A stretch of 30,645 nt of DNA from JACCYX01 sp964610045 (GTDB lineage Bacteria > Chloroflexota > Chloroflexia > Thermomicrobiales > UBA6265), in NCBI GenBank assembly GCA_964610045.1, contig CAZSUN010000042.1:1-30645 (forward strand), in the 5' to 3' direction. Every line of letters begins with the position of its first letter. The first letter of the stretch is position 1. A program made the translations under genes and the position numbers. The notes under the pieces were generated by a model. It was not told the DNA's origin. It worked only from the letters and a program-made list of their open reading frames with translations, and did no database searches. Of this stretch, positions 15,630-23,552 are shown in pieces.

Positions 15630-15889
15630 TGCATTATGCAGCCCCCGGCTCCGCGAACAGCGTCATTTCGCCTCCGCATGCTTCCAGACCGTACGGGCAG
15701 ACCCCTGAGCGGAGCGACGGGTCGTCCGCCCTTCATTGACGAGGCGTCATGGCGGACGATCACCGCCTCCGTGCGTTGTGGCCAGGCGCCGCCGCCAGTC
15801 GCGAGCGCAGGGAGGGATCCTCCGCCGCTGCGGGCGTGACTCGCTTCGCTGTCTTCGGCTTCGCCTCAGGACAGGCGATGGACGCCGAT
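15630..15889. repeat. Intergenic DNA with repeat-like imperfect palindromes
   Basis: No gene is seen. At 15700-15723 an imperfect dyad runs from GACCC to GGGTC around CTGAGCGGAGCGA. At about 15800-15835 is GCGAGCGCAGGGAGGGATCC. Both resemble, in base pattern, the short dispersed repeats built on CTGAGCGGAGCG or GATCCCTCxCTxCGCTCG that are found between genes in many Chloroflexota and other high-GC genomes. With single copies here the repeat status is only inferred. Confidence 0.35.
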
Positions 15890-16804
15890 TCAAAGTCCGA
15901 GTTGGAGTGCTTGCGGCTCGGCGTTGGTCGTGGGCTGGGAGTAGCGCACGCCTTCGATTCCGAGGAGCGTTCGCTTGATCTCCGGACCTCCGGTGTACCA
16001 GCCCATTGCCCCGCTCGACAGAATCACCCGATGGCAGGGGATGATCACCGGGATCGGATTCCGGCCGAGCGCGTTGCCGACGGCGCGTGAGGCGCGAGGT
16101 TTGCCGATCGTCGTCGCCACCTCACCGTAGGTCTGGACCTTGCCGTAAGGGATTGCGTTCGTCGCCATCAGGACGTCACGCGTGAACGGGGTTACGCCGG
16201 TCAGATCCAGTGGCAGGGAGAAATCCTTGCGCTCGTGTTCGAAGTATTCATGCAGTTGCTCGATGGCAGGCTGAACCGCGGAGGCATTTTCGTAGACGAG
16301 AAAGCCACGCCGCTCGATCTCGCGTAGCGATTCATAGCGATCGTGGTTGGCGAGATAGCTGATCTCACAGATCCCGGCGTCACTGGCGGCGATCAGTACA
16401 TCGCCCAGCGGCGTTTCCGTATATCCGTAACGCGCCTCCGGCAACCCGAGGGCAACCCTGGCCGGAGGCAGTTTGCCGGCTGCCTCGTCGCACAACTGGT
16501 CGTTGCACGCATCCAGCGATGTGCACACGTCTTCAAGGCTCCGCAGCACCTCGGAACAGTACCGGCAAGAAAGTGTGTGCAGGCGGACCCAGTCCTCATC
16601 GGCCTGGGTGAGGTCGCCGAACACAAGATCGGGCATCGCGCCTTCCGCGACATCGCAGGGGTCGATACCGGGCTGGTCGACCAGGTCGGAGAGCGGCGGG
16701 GATTGGTACGTCTGCATGGTGCGGTCCACGATCAGGGGTGGGTAATACTCGATATCGAGCCCGGATGAAAGCCCGTTGCCGTTCCCGCGAGTGGCGTCAC
16801 TCAT
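15890..16804 (-). CDS. Fusion of a zinc anti-sigma-like domain with O6-alkylguanine-DNA alkyltransferase
   Basis: 304 residues. The C-terminal half (about 125-290) is a complete methylated-DNA-protein cysteine methyltransferase: HTH region IPYGKVQTYGEVA, arginine-finger/Asn-hinge RAVGNALGRNP, active site PCHRV (Cys257), then GAMGWYTGGPEIKRTLL. It removes O6-alkyl groups from guanine by irreversible transfer to Cys257. The N-terminal part has Cys50-x25-His76-x3-Cys80-x2-Cys83, the exact ligand spacing of redox-type zinc anti-sigma factors (RsrA: Cys11, His37, Cys41, Cys44), and differs from the four-Cys Ada zinc domain. Extra cysteines (94, 100, 105) lie in the linker. It starts 3 bp after the ECF sigma gene with GGAGG upstream. 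Inference: an anti-sigma factor whose state is coupled to alkylation or oxidation. Alternatively the zinc domain may aid folding or DNA binding. Confidence 0.9.
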   Translation of the reverse strand: MSDATRGNGNGLSSGLDIEYYPPLIVDRTMQTYQSPPLSDLVDQPGIDPCDVAEGAMPDLVFGDLTQADEDWVRLHTLSCRYCSEVLRSLEDVCTSLDACNDQLCDEAAGKLPPARVALGLPEARYGYTETPLGDVLIAASDAGICEISYLANHDRYESLREIERRGFLVYENASAVQPAIEQLHEYFEHERKDFSLPLDLTGVTPFTRDVLMATNAIPYGKVQTYGEVATTIGKPRASRAVGNALGRNPIPVIIPCHRVILSSGAMGWYTGGPEIKRTLLGIEGVRYSQPTTNAEPQALQLGL

Positions 16805-16807
16805 GGC

Positions 16808-17389
16808 TCAGACCTCCATCTTGTGGGCGAACGCGCCACGCAACTTCATCAAGGCTTCGTGCACGTTGGCACGAGCCGCGGCTTCCGAACTGTTCAGGAT
16901 TTCGGCGATCTGCGCATATCCATACTCGTGATATTTGCGAAGCACCAGGGCGACTCGCTGTTTCGGCGGGAGTGCCTGCACGAATGACTCGACCTCCCCC
17001 AGGAGATCCCGGGCATCGAGTGCGCTGGCGTGGTCGGGCTGTGCGTCGCTCAACGATTCCGCCATTCCATCGCTGATTGGTTGTATGCGCGAGAGCTTGC
17101 GGCGGTCGGAGATGAAAGTGTTGGAGGCGATCCGGTAGAGCCAGGCGCGATGGTTCGCATCGCCCGGCAAACGGTCGTACGCCTTGAACGCCTTGAGCAG
17201 GGTTTCCTGATAGAGGTCGTCGGCGTCAGTGACGTTGCCGGCAAGCTGGCAGCAATACCGGAAGATCTCATTGCCGAACCGCTCGACGACGGTGGTGAAC
17301 AAGGTCGTCACGCGGCAGGCTTCCGAGGTGGCTGCGATGTCTGCAGAAATGGATGTGGAGTACCCCACTGGCATGTTCGTCTCGCTCAA
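16808..17389 (-). CDS. ECF-type RNA polymerase sigma factor
   Basis: 193 residues. Region 2 (about 37-96: NEIFRYCCQLAGNVTDADDL, then YQETLLKAFKAYDRL, HRAWLYRIASNTFISDRRK) and region 4 (about 135-185: ALPPKQRVALVLRKYHEYGY, then AQIAEILNSSEAAARANVHE) are complete, with no region 1 or 3, as in extracytoplasmic-function sigma factors. The gene is followed after 3 bp by the zinc-domain/alkyltransferase fusion, the standard sigma/anti-sigma layout. Start choice: the TTG at 17389 has GAAGG about 10 bp upstream; the ATG at 17374 is possible. About 210 bp of upstream DNA carries dyads with GGAAC/GGAAT half-sites, compatible with autoregulation, but no matching -10 was found. Confidence 0.9.
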   Translation of the reverse strand: MSETNMPVGYSTSISADIAATSEACRVTTLFTTVVERFGNEIFRYCCQLAGNVTDADDLYQETLLKAFKAYDRLPGDANHRAWLYRIASNTFISDRRKLSRIQPISDGMAESLSDAQPDHASALDARDLLGEVESFVQALPPKQRVALVLRKYHEYGYAQIAEILNSSEAAARANVHEALMKLRGAFAHKMEV

Positions 17390-17425
17390 GGAGGTGGCGC
17401 CTTCGCTTGCCGTGGCGAGCGATCG

Positions 17426-17463
17426 GGAATCGTCATTCCGGATCGCGGGAACGAGCCCGTTCC
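17426..17463. promoter_or_regulatory. Paired dyads upstream of the ECF sigma gene
   Basis: GGAAT-CGTC-ATTCC (17426-17439) and GGAACG-AGCC-CGTTCC (17448-17463) are two perfect dyads with centres about 23 bp apart, and no gene covers them. The half-sites match the GGAAC/GGAAT cores of ECF -35 elements. TCTTTTT follows the second dyad on the plus strand, so a short terminator-like hairpin is the alternative reading. Confidence 0.4.
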
Positions 17464-17602
17464 ATCTTTTTGACGCCTACGGCGCCAGGTTGTGAGATTG
17501 GCACCGTCAGCGACACCTTCCGACTGTCCAGATCAAGGAATCCACCGCCCGGTGGGTGATGCTCAACGTCGCGCCGGAGCAGGGCAAGCGATTTCGCACG
17601 CA

Positions 17603-18349
17603 TCATCCCCTGGCGCGGATGGCTGCCTTCTGGGCTTCGAAGATATCCTGGAGGCCGTCGCCGGCAAGGGCGAGCATCCGGTCAAGGAGGTCGCGCGAGA
17701 ACGGCGCACCCTCGGCGGTACCCTGTATCTCGACAAACCCGCCGCCATCGGTCATGACAACATTGACGTCGGCCTCGGCGCGGTGGTCTTCGCTGTATTC
17801 GAGATCGAGGAGTGCGGTCGATCGAAGCACCCCGACACTCACGGCAGCGACGGCATTCAGGATCGGCGACCGTTTGAGCTTGCCGTCGGTCACCAGCCGG
17901 TTGCAGGCGAGGGCGAGCGCGACATATCCCCCAGAGATGGACGCACAGCGCGTGCCGCCATCAGCCTGCAATACATCGCAATCGATGATGATCTGACGTT
18001 CGCCGAGAGCTTGCATGTCGACCACTGCTCGCAGCGATCGTCCGATCAAGCGCTGGATTTCGACCGTTCGTCCTCCCTGTTTTCCCTTGACCGCCTCACG
18101 CTCAATTCGCTGCTTGCTGGAGCGGGGCAGCATCGAGTACTCGGCGGTAATCCAGCCCTTTCCGCTCCCCTTCATCCAGCGCGGGACGTTGGCATCGTCG
18201 ACGGTCGCTGTGCAAAGCACATGGGTATCGCCGAGTTTGATCAGGGCCGAGCCTTCGGCGTACGGAGCGGCGTTGGGGGTGATCTCCAGCGGCCGCAAGT
18301 CTTCGACGCGACGGTCGTACGAACGTTTCATGGGAACGACGTAGGTCAA
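17603..18349 (-). CDS. rph: Ribonuclease PH
   Basis: 248 residues, normal length. RNase PH trims tRNA 3' ends by phosphorolysis as a hexameric ring in the cytosol. Family blocks seen: RSYDRRVEDLRPLEITPN, GDTHVLCTATVDDANVPRWM, GWITAEYSMLPRSS, the phosphate-site region GGRTVEIQRLIGRSLRAVVD, IIIDCDVLQADGGTRCASIS, and EADVNVVMTDGGGFVEIQGT. The TTG at 18349 is favoured by AAAGGGA 5 bp upstream; the ATG at 18331 (MKRSYDRR) matches the usual family start but has no ribosome site. It lies 63 bp downstream of rarA in the same direction and is probably the last gene of the uvrC-to-rph run. Confidence 0.97.
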   Translation of the reverse strand: MTYVVPMKRSYDRRVEDLRPLEITPNAAPYAEGSALIKLGDTHVLCTATVDDANVPRWMKGSGKGWITAEYSMLPRSSKQRIEREAVKGKQGGRTVEIQRLIGRSLRAVVDMQALGERQIIIDCDVLQADGGTRCASISGGYVALALACNRLVTDGKLKRSPILNAVAAVSVGVLRSTALLDLEYSEDHRAEADVNVVMTDGGGFVEIQGTAEGAPFSRDLLDRMLALAGDGLQDIFEAQKAAIRARG

Positions 18350-18412
18350 ACGTATCCCTTTCAGTGATGGTGCAGGACGATGTTCGATGGATGCTGCTGT
18401 CCTGGAGCCGGC

Positions 18413-19759
18413 TCAGGGCGAGTGACGAGGCTTCTCGTTCGCCGATTGCCGGTAGATGTCGCGAATCCGCTCCATCCGGCGGCCGAGGTCGCGTTCGAAT
18501 CCACGGTCAACCGGCTGGTAATAGGTTCGGCCGGCCAGGTTGTCCGGCAGGTTTTGCTGTCCGACGACGCCTTCGGCGTAGTCATGCGCGTACTTGTAGC
18601 CGTCTCCGTACCCAAGATCCTTCATCAGGCGGGTGGGAGCGTTGCGCAGGTGGATTGGAACCGGATCGTTGCGGGTCCGGGCGACGTCATCCCGCGCCTT
18701 GCCATAGGCGACGTACAGCGCGTTGCTTTTGGGCGCCAGCGCCAGATAGACGGTCAACTCCGCCAACGCCAGCGCGCCCTCCGGCAGCCCGATGAAGTGG
18801 ACGGCCTGCTGGGCCGCCATCGCGAGTTCCAGCGCCTGGGGATCGGCCAGACCGACATCCTCGGAGGCGAACCGCACAAGGCGGCGGGCAACATAGAGCG
18901 GGTCATCGCCCCGTTCGAGCATGCGCGCCAGCCAGTAGAGCGCGGCATCGGGATCGGACCCGCGCAAGGTCTTGTGCAGGGCGGAAATCGTGTCGAAATG
19001 ATCGTCGCCGGACTTGTCGTAAGTGGCAGCGCGGCGTTGGGCGGCATCCTGGACGAGGTCGATCGTGATCCGGCGATCGTCTCCCGCTCCGACGGAGGCC
19101 ATCTCGAGGGTGTTGAGGGCGAAGCGGGCGTCGCCGTTCGCCATGTTGGCCAGGAAGTCGAGCGCATCGTCGTCGATGGCGAGGCGTTCTCGTCCGAGGC
19201 CGCGTTCCTCATCGACCAGGGCGCGCTGGAGGATGCTGGCGATGTTGTCGTCCGTAAGCGCACGGAGCACGATCACGCGGGAGCGGGAAAGGAGTGGCGC
19301 GTTGACCTCGAACGACGGGTTTTCGGTAGTCGCACCGATGAGGATGACTGTTCCATCCTCAACGTAGGGGAGGATGGAATCCTGCTGACCCTTGTTGAAG
19401 CGGTGGATCTCATCGATGAAGAGGACGGTTCGCGTGCCGTGCATACCGAGCCGATCCTGCGCTTCGGCGATGACCCTGCGCAGGTCGGCCACACCGCTGG
19501 ATACCGCGCTGACGCTGGCGAACTCCGCACGGGTGGTATTGGCGACGATGCGTGCCAGAGTGGTCTTGCCGGAGCCGGGCGGACCCCAGAGGACGACCGA
19601 CGACAGCCGGTCGGCCTCGATCGCCTTGCGGAGCAGCGTGCCGGGACCCACCACATGCTCCTGGCCGACGAGGTCGTCGAGCGTCCCTGGGCGCATCCGT
19701 GAAGCCAGCGGTCCTCTCGTGGCCAGTTGCTGTTTCCGGTTGGTTTCAAAGAGATCCAC
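18413..19759 (-). CDS. rarA: Replication-associated recombination protein A (AAA+ ATPase)
   Basis: 448 residues. The start MDLFETNR and then PLASRMRPGTLDDLVGQEHV are typical. Walker A WGPPGSGKTT is at about 58-67, Walker B LFIDEIHRFNK at 113-123, sensor 1 in GATTENPSFEVN, and the C-terminal RarA domain has YWLARMLERGDDPLYVARRL, then VRFASEDVGLADPQAL and DLGYGDGYKYAHDY. RarA/MgsA acts at stalled replication forks with SSB and clamp-loader components. It starts 6 bp after a small acidic gene and sits among other DNA-maintenance genes (uvrC upstream, alkyltransferase downstream). Confidence 0.97.
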   Translation of the reverse strand: MDLFETNRKQQLATRGPLASRMRPGTLDDLVGQEHVVGPGTLLRKAIEADRLSSVVLWGPPGSGKTTLARIVANTTRAEFASVSAVSSGVADLRRVIAEAQDRLGMHGTRTVLFIDEIHRFNKGQQDSILPYVEDGTVILIGATTENPSFEVNAPLLSRSRVIVLRALTDDNIASILQRALVDEERGLGRERLAIDDDALDFLANMANGDARFALNTLEMASVGAGDDRRITIDLVQDAAQRRAATYDKSGDDHFDTISALHKTLRGSDPDAALYWLARMLERGDDPLYVARRLVRFASEDVGLADPQALELAMAAQQAVHFIGLPEGALALAELTVYLALAPKSNALYVAYGKARDDVARTRNDPVPIHLRNAPTRLMKDLGYGDGYKYAHDYAEGVVGQQNLPDNLAGRTYYQPVDRGFERDLGRRMERIRDIYRQSANEKPRHSP

Positions 19760-19765
19760 GTCAGG

Positions 19766-19978
19766 TTAGCTGCGGTCGATGGATTCGAGTTCGTCGATTT
19801 CCGCATCCAGGGTATCGATGTAGGCGACCAGGTCATCCCGGTTGGAGATTCCCAGTTCATCGAGCGTTTCCAGGATGCTGTACAGGTCTTCGAGACTGTC
19901 GTACAACGCGTACAGGGCGTCATCGCTGCCAGACTGGCGGCGATTGCTCTTGCGTGTCGGTCGCTGTCCGTCGGTCAT
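19766..19978 (-). CDS. Small acidic protein of unknown function, cotranscribed with rarA
   Basis: 70 residues from the ATG at 19978, which has a strong GGGAGGA 8 bp upstream. A basic, polar N-terminus (TRKSNRRQSGSD) is followed by a strongly acidic helical stretch (LYALYDSLEDLYSILETLDE, then DDLVAYIDTLDAEIDELESI) likely to form a helical hairpin or short coiled coil. No known motif. It is 6 bp ahead of rarA, so they should be translated together; a partner or regulator of RarA is possible but only inferred. A longer upstream reading of this frame overlaps the neighbouring gene and lacks a ribosome site. Confidence 0.75.
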   Translation of the reverse strand: MTDGQRPTRKSNRRQSGSDDALYALYDSLEDLYSILETLDELGISNRDDLVAYIDTLDAEIDELESIDRS

Positions 19979-20019
19979 GGCACGTATCCTCCCTGGCGGG
20001 ATAGTGATTGAGACAATGG

Positions 20020-20982
20020 TCAGGCCAGGAATGCAAGCAGGAGCAGGAACGCGCTGCCAACACCACAGAATTCGATGAGGTCTCGGCCGGAGGGGACGCC
20101 CTTCTGCGATCGGGCAAGCAACAGCCCGGCCACGATGTAGAAGACCACCAGGAGCAGGGCTCCCCCGGTCCATCCGTAGGTCGGCCACCAGTTGAGCGGC
20201 ACGGTGACCGCGCCGAAAACCCAGGCGCTGAGGATGGCGTAGAAAACACGTTGCGGCGGGGCAATGGCGCCCCGTTCCAGCGTCTCGAGGATGAGCAGTC
20301 CACCCACCACCGCAGTCAATGGAACGGACACCCAGGAATCCAGCTTGTTCAGGTAGATCGCGCTGAACGCGAGAAACGCGATGGCATGGATGACCAGGGT
20401 GTGGATGACCGAGGCGACGCGCGCCGACTGTTCGTCCGCTTCGTCGAGGAGATCGCGCGAAAGAAGCGCTCCGGCGATGCCGAGAAAGGCAATCAGCGGA
20501 CCAGCCACCAACATGACCCGGTTATGGAATGTTGCCACCAGCATGATCGCCGCGAAACTGGAGACGAGTGGGACCGCCCACGCGGTCGCCATGGTTGTTG
20601 TGGGTGAGACCTGTCCGACCTCGGCGGCGGCGCGGGCAGCCGTGCGCTCCGCGAACTGAGCCCCCCCGGCGGCGATCGCCATCGTCACCCCGGCGATGAT
20701 CCAAAACACGAGGTCGGTGTTTTCCGTTACCGGCGGATCGCCGGCGCTGCCCTCGCCGATCGAGAGAATCGCCAGCAGGAGCACCGCACCCGCAGCCAGC
20801 AGGCTGATCACCACGCCCTGGCCATAGGCTGGCTGGCGCGACTCGGCATTGGGGATGCCGAGACCGTACACCATGTGCTCGTCCTGACGGATGTCCCCTG
20901 GCTCATCCACCAGCGGGTCTTCGATCGCCCGGCGTGACGACTTCTGGCGTGAAGGGGAGTTGGTCAGGTCCCTGTTGGTCAC
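20020..20982 (-). CDS. Nine-helix membrane protein of unknown function
   Basis: 320 residues. A hydrophilic N-terminal tail of about 50 residues (with DEPGDIRQDEHMVYGLGIPN) precedes about nine hydrophobic helices evenly spread to the C-terminus, with few charged loops (one DLLDEADEQSARV loop in the middle). No transporter or enzyme signature is seen. The GTG start overlaps the tsaC stop by 4 bp (GTGA), so it is translationally coupled to tsaC, and it ends 41 bp before the small acidic gene. Confidence 0.8.
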   Translation of the reverse strand: MTNRDLTNSPSRQKSSRRAIEDPLVDEPGDIRQDEHMVYGLGIPNAESRQPAYGQGVVISLLAAGAVLLLAILSIGEGSAGDPPVTENTDLVFWIIAGVTMAIAAGGAQFAERTAARAAAEVGQVSPTTTMATAWAVPLVSSFAAIMLVATFHNRVMLVAGPLIAFLGIAGALLSRDLLDEADEQSARVASVIHTLVIHAIAFLAFSAIYLNKLDSWVSVPLTAVVGGLLILETLERGAIAPPQRVFYAILSAWVFGAVTVPLNWWPTYGWTGGALLLVVFYIVAGLLLARSQKGVPSGRDLIEFCGVGSAFLLLLAFLA

Positions 20983-21653
20983 GAAACTACCTCATCGAGC
21001 ACGCCCGCAGCCGCTGAAATCCTGGTTGCGACGATCTGATCCCACGCGTGCAGGATCGTCGCTGCCGGAATGGCTCCCTCCCGGATCACGTTGATCCTAC
21101 CATCGTTCAGGGAGATGACCGTGGACGCCTTGCCGAGCCGCGCGATCCCGCCATCGAGCACCAGGTCGAGTCGCCCGGCAAGTTCAGGAACGATGTCCTC
21201 GGGGTGGGTAGCCGGTGGATCGCCGGACAGGTTGGCGCTGGTCACCGCCAGGGCACCCCCCGACCGCTGCGCCAGCGTGAGTGCGATCGAATGGTCCGGG
21301 ACGCGGACACCGACTGTCCCATCGGGCGCTACGATCTGAACGGGCAAACCAGGGCGGGCGGGTACGGCAACCGTGAGTGCGCCCGGCCAGAATCGGCTGG
21401 CGAGTTCGGCCAGCCGGTCGTCGACTCCGGTGGAGACGACGTTGACGGCCGACGGCGACGACAGCAGGACCGGTAACGGGCGCCAGTGATCCCGGCCCTT
21501 TGCATCGTAGATGCGGGCAAGTGCATCCGGCGCGGTGATCGCAGCCCCGATGCCATAGACGGTATCGGTGGGAAATGCGACCGTTCCGCCATGCTGGAGC
21601 GTGGCGATCGCATGCTCCAGCGCCCGCGGTTCCTCCAGTCTCATGACTTTCAT
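20979..21653 (-). CDS. tsaC: L-threonylcarbamoyladenylate synthase (Sua5/YciO/YrdC family)
   Basis: About 224 residues. It makes threonylcarbamoyl-AMP from threonine, bicarbonate and ATP for the t6A37 modification of ANN-decoding tRNAs. Conserved elements are GGTVAFPTDTVYGIGAAI, YDAKGRDHWRPLPVLL (the K-x-R nucleotide site), FWPGALTVAVPA, VGVRVPDHS and AVTSANLSG. The short single-domain form (no Sua5 C-terminal domain) is close to TsaC length with a modest C-terminal extension. Start: the ATG at 21653 (AAAGG 10 bp upstream) or a GTG at 21659. It is 45 bp downstream of uvrC and overlaps the next gene by 4 bp. Confidence 0.94.
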   Translation of the reverse strand: MKVMRLEEPRALEHAIATLQHGGTVAFPTDTVYGIGAAITAPDALARIYDAKGRDHWRPLPVLLSSPSAVNVVSTGVDDRLAELASRFWPGALTVAVPARPGLPVQIVAPDGTVGVRVPDHSIALTLAQRSGGALAVTSANLSGDPPATHPEDIVPELAGRLDLVLDGGIARLGKASTVISLNDGRINVIREGAIPAATILHAWDQIVATRISAAAGVLDEVVS

Positions 21654-21698
21654 GCCCACAATGCCTTTCCAGCCTCATCACCATTCGCTGGGTCGATT

Positions 21699-23540
21699 CT
21701 ACAGTGCCGCCTTGATTGCCGCCGCCAGGTTGGGATTGATCCCCTCGATGGCGGCGAGTTCCTCAATGGATGCGTTGCGGACGCCCTTGACCGAGCCGAA
21801 TGCCTTGATCAACGCCTTCTTTTTCACTGGGCCGACGCCGGGAATATCATCCAGGCGGGAATGCAGCGCAGCTTTGGAGCGACGGCTGCGATGGAATGTG
21901 ACCGCGAAGCGGTGCGCTTCGTCACGTATTCGCTGCACGAGGAACAACGCCTGCGAGTCGCGTGGCAGCATGATCGACTCCTTGCGGCCAGGCAGGAAGA
22001 TCTCCTCCTGCTCCTTGGCAAGCCCACAGATAGGCACCGACATTCCGACCTCGGCCAGCGCTTCCAGGGCGGCGTTGAGTTGACCCTTGCCGCCGTCGAT
22101 GATGACCAAATCCGGCAGGGTGGTCCACTTGCCGTCTGTCTCTTCATCCGCCTCGGCTGCCCGGCGGAACCGGCGTCCGATGATCTCCTTCATCGTCGCG
22201 AAGTCGTCAGCGCCAACGACTGTCTTGACGGTGAATCGCCGGTACTCCTTTTTCGCCGGTTTGCCGTCCTGGAACACGACCATGCTGGCAACCGGATTTG
22301 TGCCTTGCAGATTCGAGTTGTCATAACACTCTATGCGGCGTGGCATCCTCGGCAGATCGAGGGCGTCCGCGAGTTCTGTCATCGCGGCTGTCATCTTCAT
22401 TTCATCGGAGAGGTGCTTGATGCGCGCTTGCTCCAGATTTTCGTCCGCACTCTTGCTCACCATCTCCACCAGCCACTTGTTGTCGCCTCGCTGTGGCACG
22501 GTGATCTCGACCCTGGCGCCGCGAAGACTCGCCAGCCAGTCGGCGATCACCGGGAGTTCGGCGTCGGGCAAGGCATGCTGCAGCATGAGCCGGCTCGGTA
22601 CCAGGGCTGCCTCGGAATAGAATTGGGTGATGAAGCCGGAGACGATCTCTCGCGGATCGTCTTCCAGCGCTGCCTGCATTGGGAAGAACTCGAGACCGAT
22701 GATCTTGCCGTTGCGAAGGAAGCCAACTTCGATAGCGGCGTCTCCCCCCGCGCCCCGGGCGAGGGCGATGACATCGGCGTTGATGTCCTTGCCGCTCACG
22801 ATCTTCTGTCGCTCGAGGACATGCCGGATCGCTTCGAGCCGGTCACGCAGTTCGGCGGCTCGCTCGAAGTTCCAGGCGTCGGACGCCTGCTCCATTTCCT
22901 CCTGCAGCTCGTTGACGATTTCGTCGCCGCGGCCCGAGAGGAACATGGCCGCGCCATCGACGGCGTGCATGTAGGTGGCATGATCGACCGCCGATATGCA
23001 GGGGGCCGTGCACTGTTTCATATGGAAGTAGAGGCACACGTCGTCGTGCCCGGTGATCTTCTTGTCGCACTTCCGGTACGGGAAAAGGCGGTTGAGCAGG
23101 TTGATGGTGCGGTAGGCAGCCCCAGCGGAGGTGTAGGGACCGAAATACCGGCTGCCGTCCTTCACGATCTGGCGGGTGCTGATCACCCGCGGCCACTCCT
23201 CGTTGGTGATGCGCAGGTAGGGGTACGTCTTGCTGTCCTTCAGCATGACGTTGTACTTCGGCTGGTGCTTCTTGATCAGTTCGTTTTCAAGGATGAGGGC
23301 TTCTGTCGGCGTATCGGTCCGGAACACCTCGAAATCGTGGATGTGCGAGACGAGTTCCCGTGTTTTGGGATCCTTGTGCCGGGTTGACTGGAAGTACGAG
23401 CGCACGCGGTTGCGCAGCGCCATCGCCTTGCCGACATAAATGATTGCGCCGGTCTCGTCCTTCATCAGGTAGACACCTGGTTCAAGGGCGAGTGCGGAAA
23501 GCCGTTTCCTGAAATCGGGATGCTGGTGTCGCTCGTTCAC
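21699..23540 (-). CDS. uvrC: UvrABC system protein C
   Basis: About 613 residues. UvrC makes both incisions in nucleotide excision repair after UvrB loading. In order: GIY-YIG nuclease (EPGVYLMKDETGAIIYVGKA and on, 3' incision), Cys cluster CDKKITGHDDVCLYFHMKQC with TAPC, UVR motif for UvrB contact (AWNFERAAELRDRLEAI), RNase H-like 5'-incision domain (IECYDNSNLQGTNPVASMVV, then LPDLVIIDGGKGQLNAAL), and C-terminal helix-hairpin-helix pair (LDDIPGVGPVKKKALI, IEGINPNLAAAI). Start is uncertain: the GTG at 23540 (VNERHQHPDF) sits just behind a -10-like TATACT, which would give an essentially leaderless mRNA; the ATG at 23564 has no ribosome site and would precede that promoter. Confidence 0.97.
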   Translation of the reverse strand: MNERHQHPDFRKRLSALALEPGVYLMKDETGAIIYVGKAMALRNRVRSYFQSTRHKDPKTRELVSHIHDFEVFRTDTPTEALILENELIKKHQPKYNVMLKDSKTYPYLRITNEEWPRVISTRQIVKDGSRYFGPYTSAGAAYRTINLLNRLFPYRKCDKKITGHDDVCLYFHMKQCTAPCISAVDHATYMHAVDGAAMFLSGRGDEIVNELQEEMEQASDAWNFERAAELRDRLEAIRHVLERQKIVSGKDINADVIALARGAGGDAAIEVGFLRNGKIIGLEFFPMQAALEDDPREIVSGFITQFYSEAALVPSRLMLQHALPDAELPVIADWLASLRGARVEITVPQRGDNKWLVEMVSKSADENLEQARIKHLSDEMKMTAAMTELADALDLPRMPRRIECYDNSNLQGTNPVASMVVFQDGKPAKKEYRRFTVKTVVGADDFATMKEIIGRRFRRAAEADEETDGKWTTLPDLVIIDGGKGQLNAALEALAEVGMSVPICGLAKEQEEIFLPGRKESIMLPRDSQALFLVQRIRDEAHRFAVTFHRSRRSKAALHSRLDDIPGVGPVKKKALIKAFGSVKGVRNASIEELAAIEGINPNLAAAIKAAL

Positions 23541-23546
23541 AGGGCA

Positions 23547-23552
23547 AGTATA
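23547..23552 (-). promoter_or_regulatory. -10 element in front of uvrC
   Basis: TATACT on the minus strand, ending 6 bp before the GTG at 23540. No good -35 is present at 16-19 bp. If used, transcription would begin at or beside the start codon. Confidence 0.4.

Noticed and set aside
13886..15763. Long open frame on the minus strand, about 625 codons, opposite gltB
   Set aside because: Lies antisense to the FMN, iron-sulphur and GXGXG parts of gltB, shows no family motifs, and is explained by high GC.
15890..16804. Ada-type bifunctional regulator
   Set aside because: The N-terminal zinc ligands have the anti-sigma His-x3-Cys-x2-Cys pattern, not the four-Cys Ada pattern, and there is no AraC-type DNA-binding domain.
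18380..19702. 440-codon open frame on the plus strand opposite rarA
   Set aside because: Shadow of rarA, which has all its motifs on the other strand.
21486..23387. Long open frame on the plus strand, about 633 codons, opposite uvrC and tsaC
   Set aside because: Antisense to strongly recognisable genes; low-quality composition and no ribosome site.
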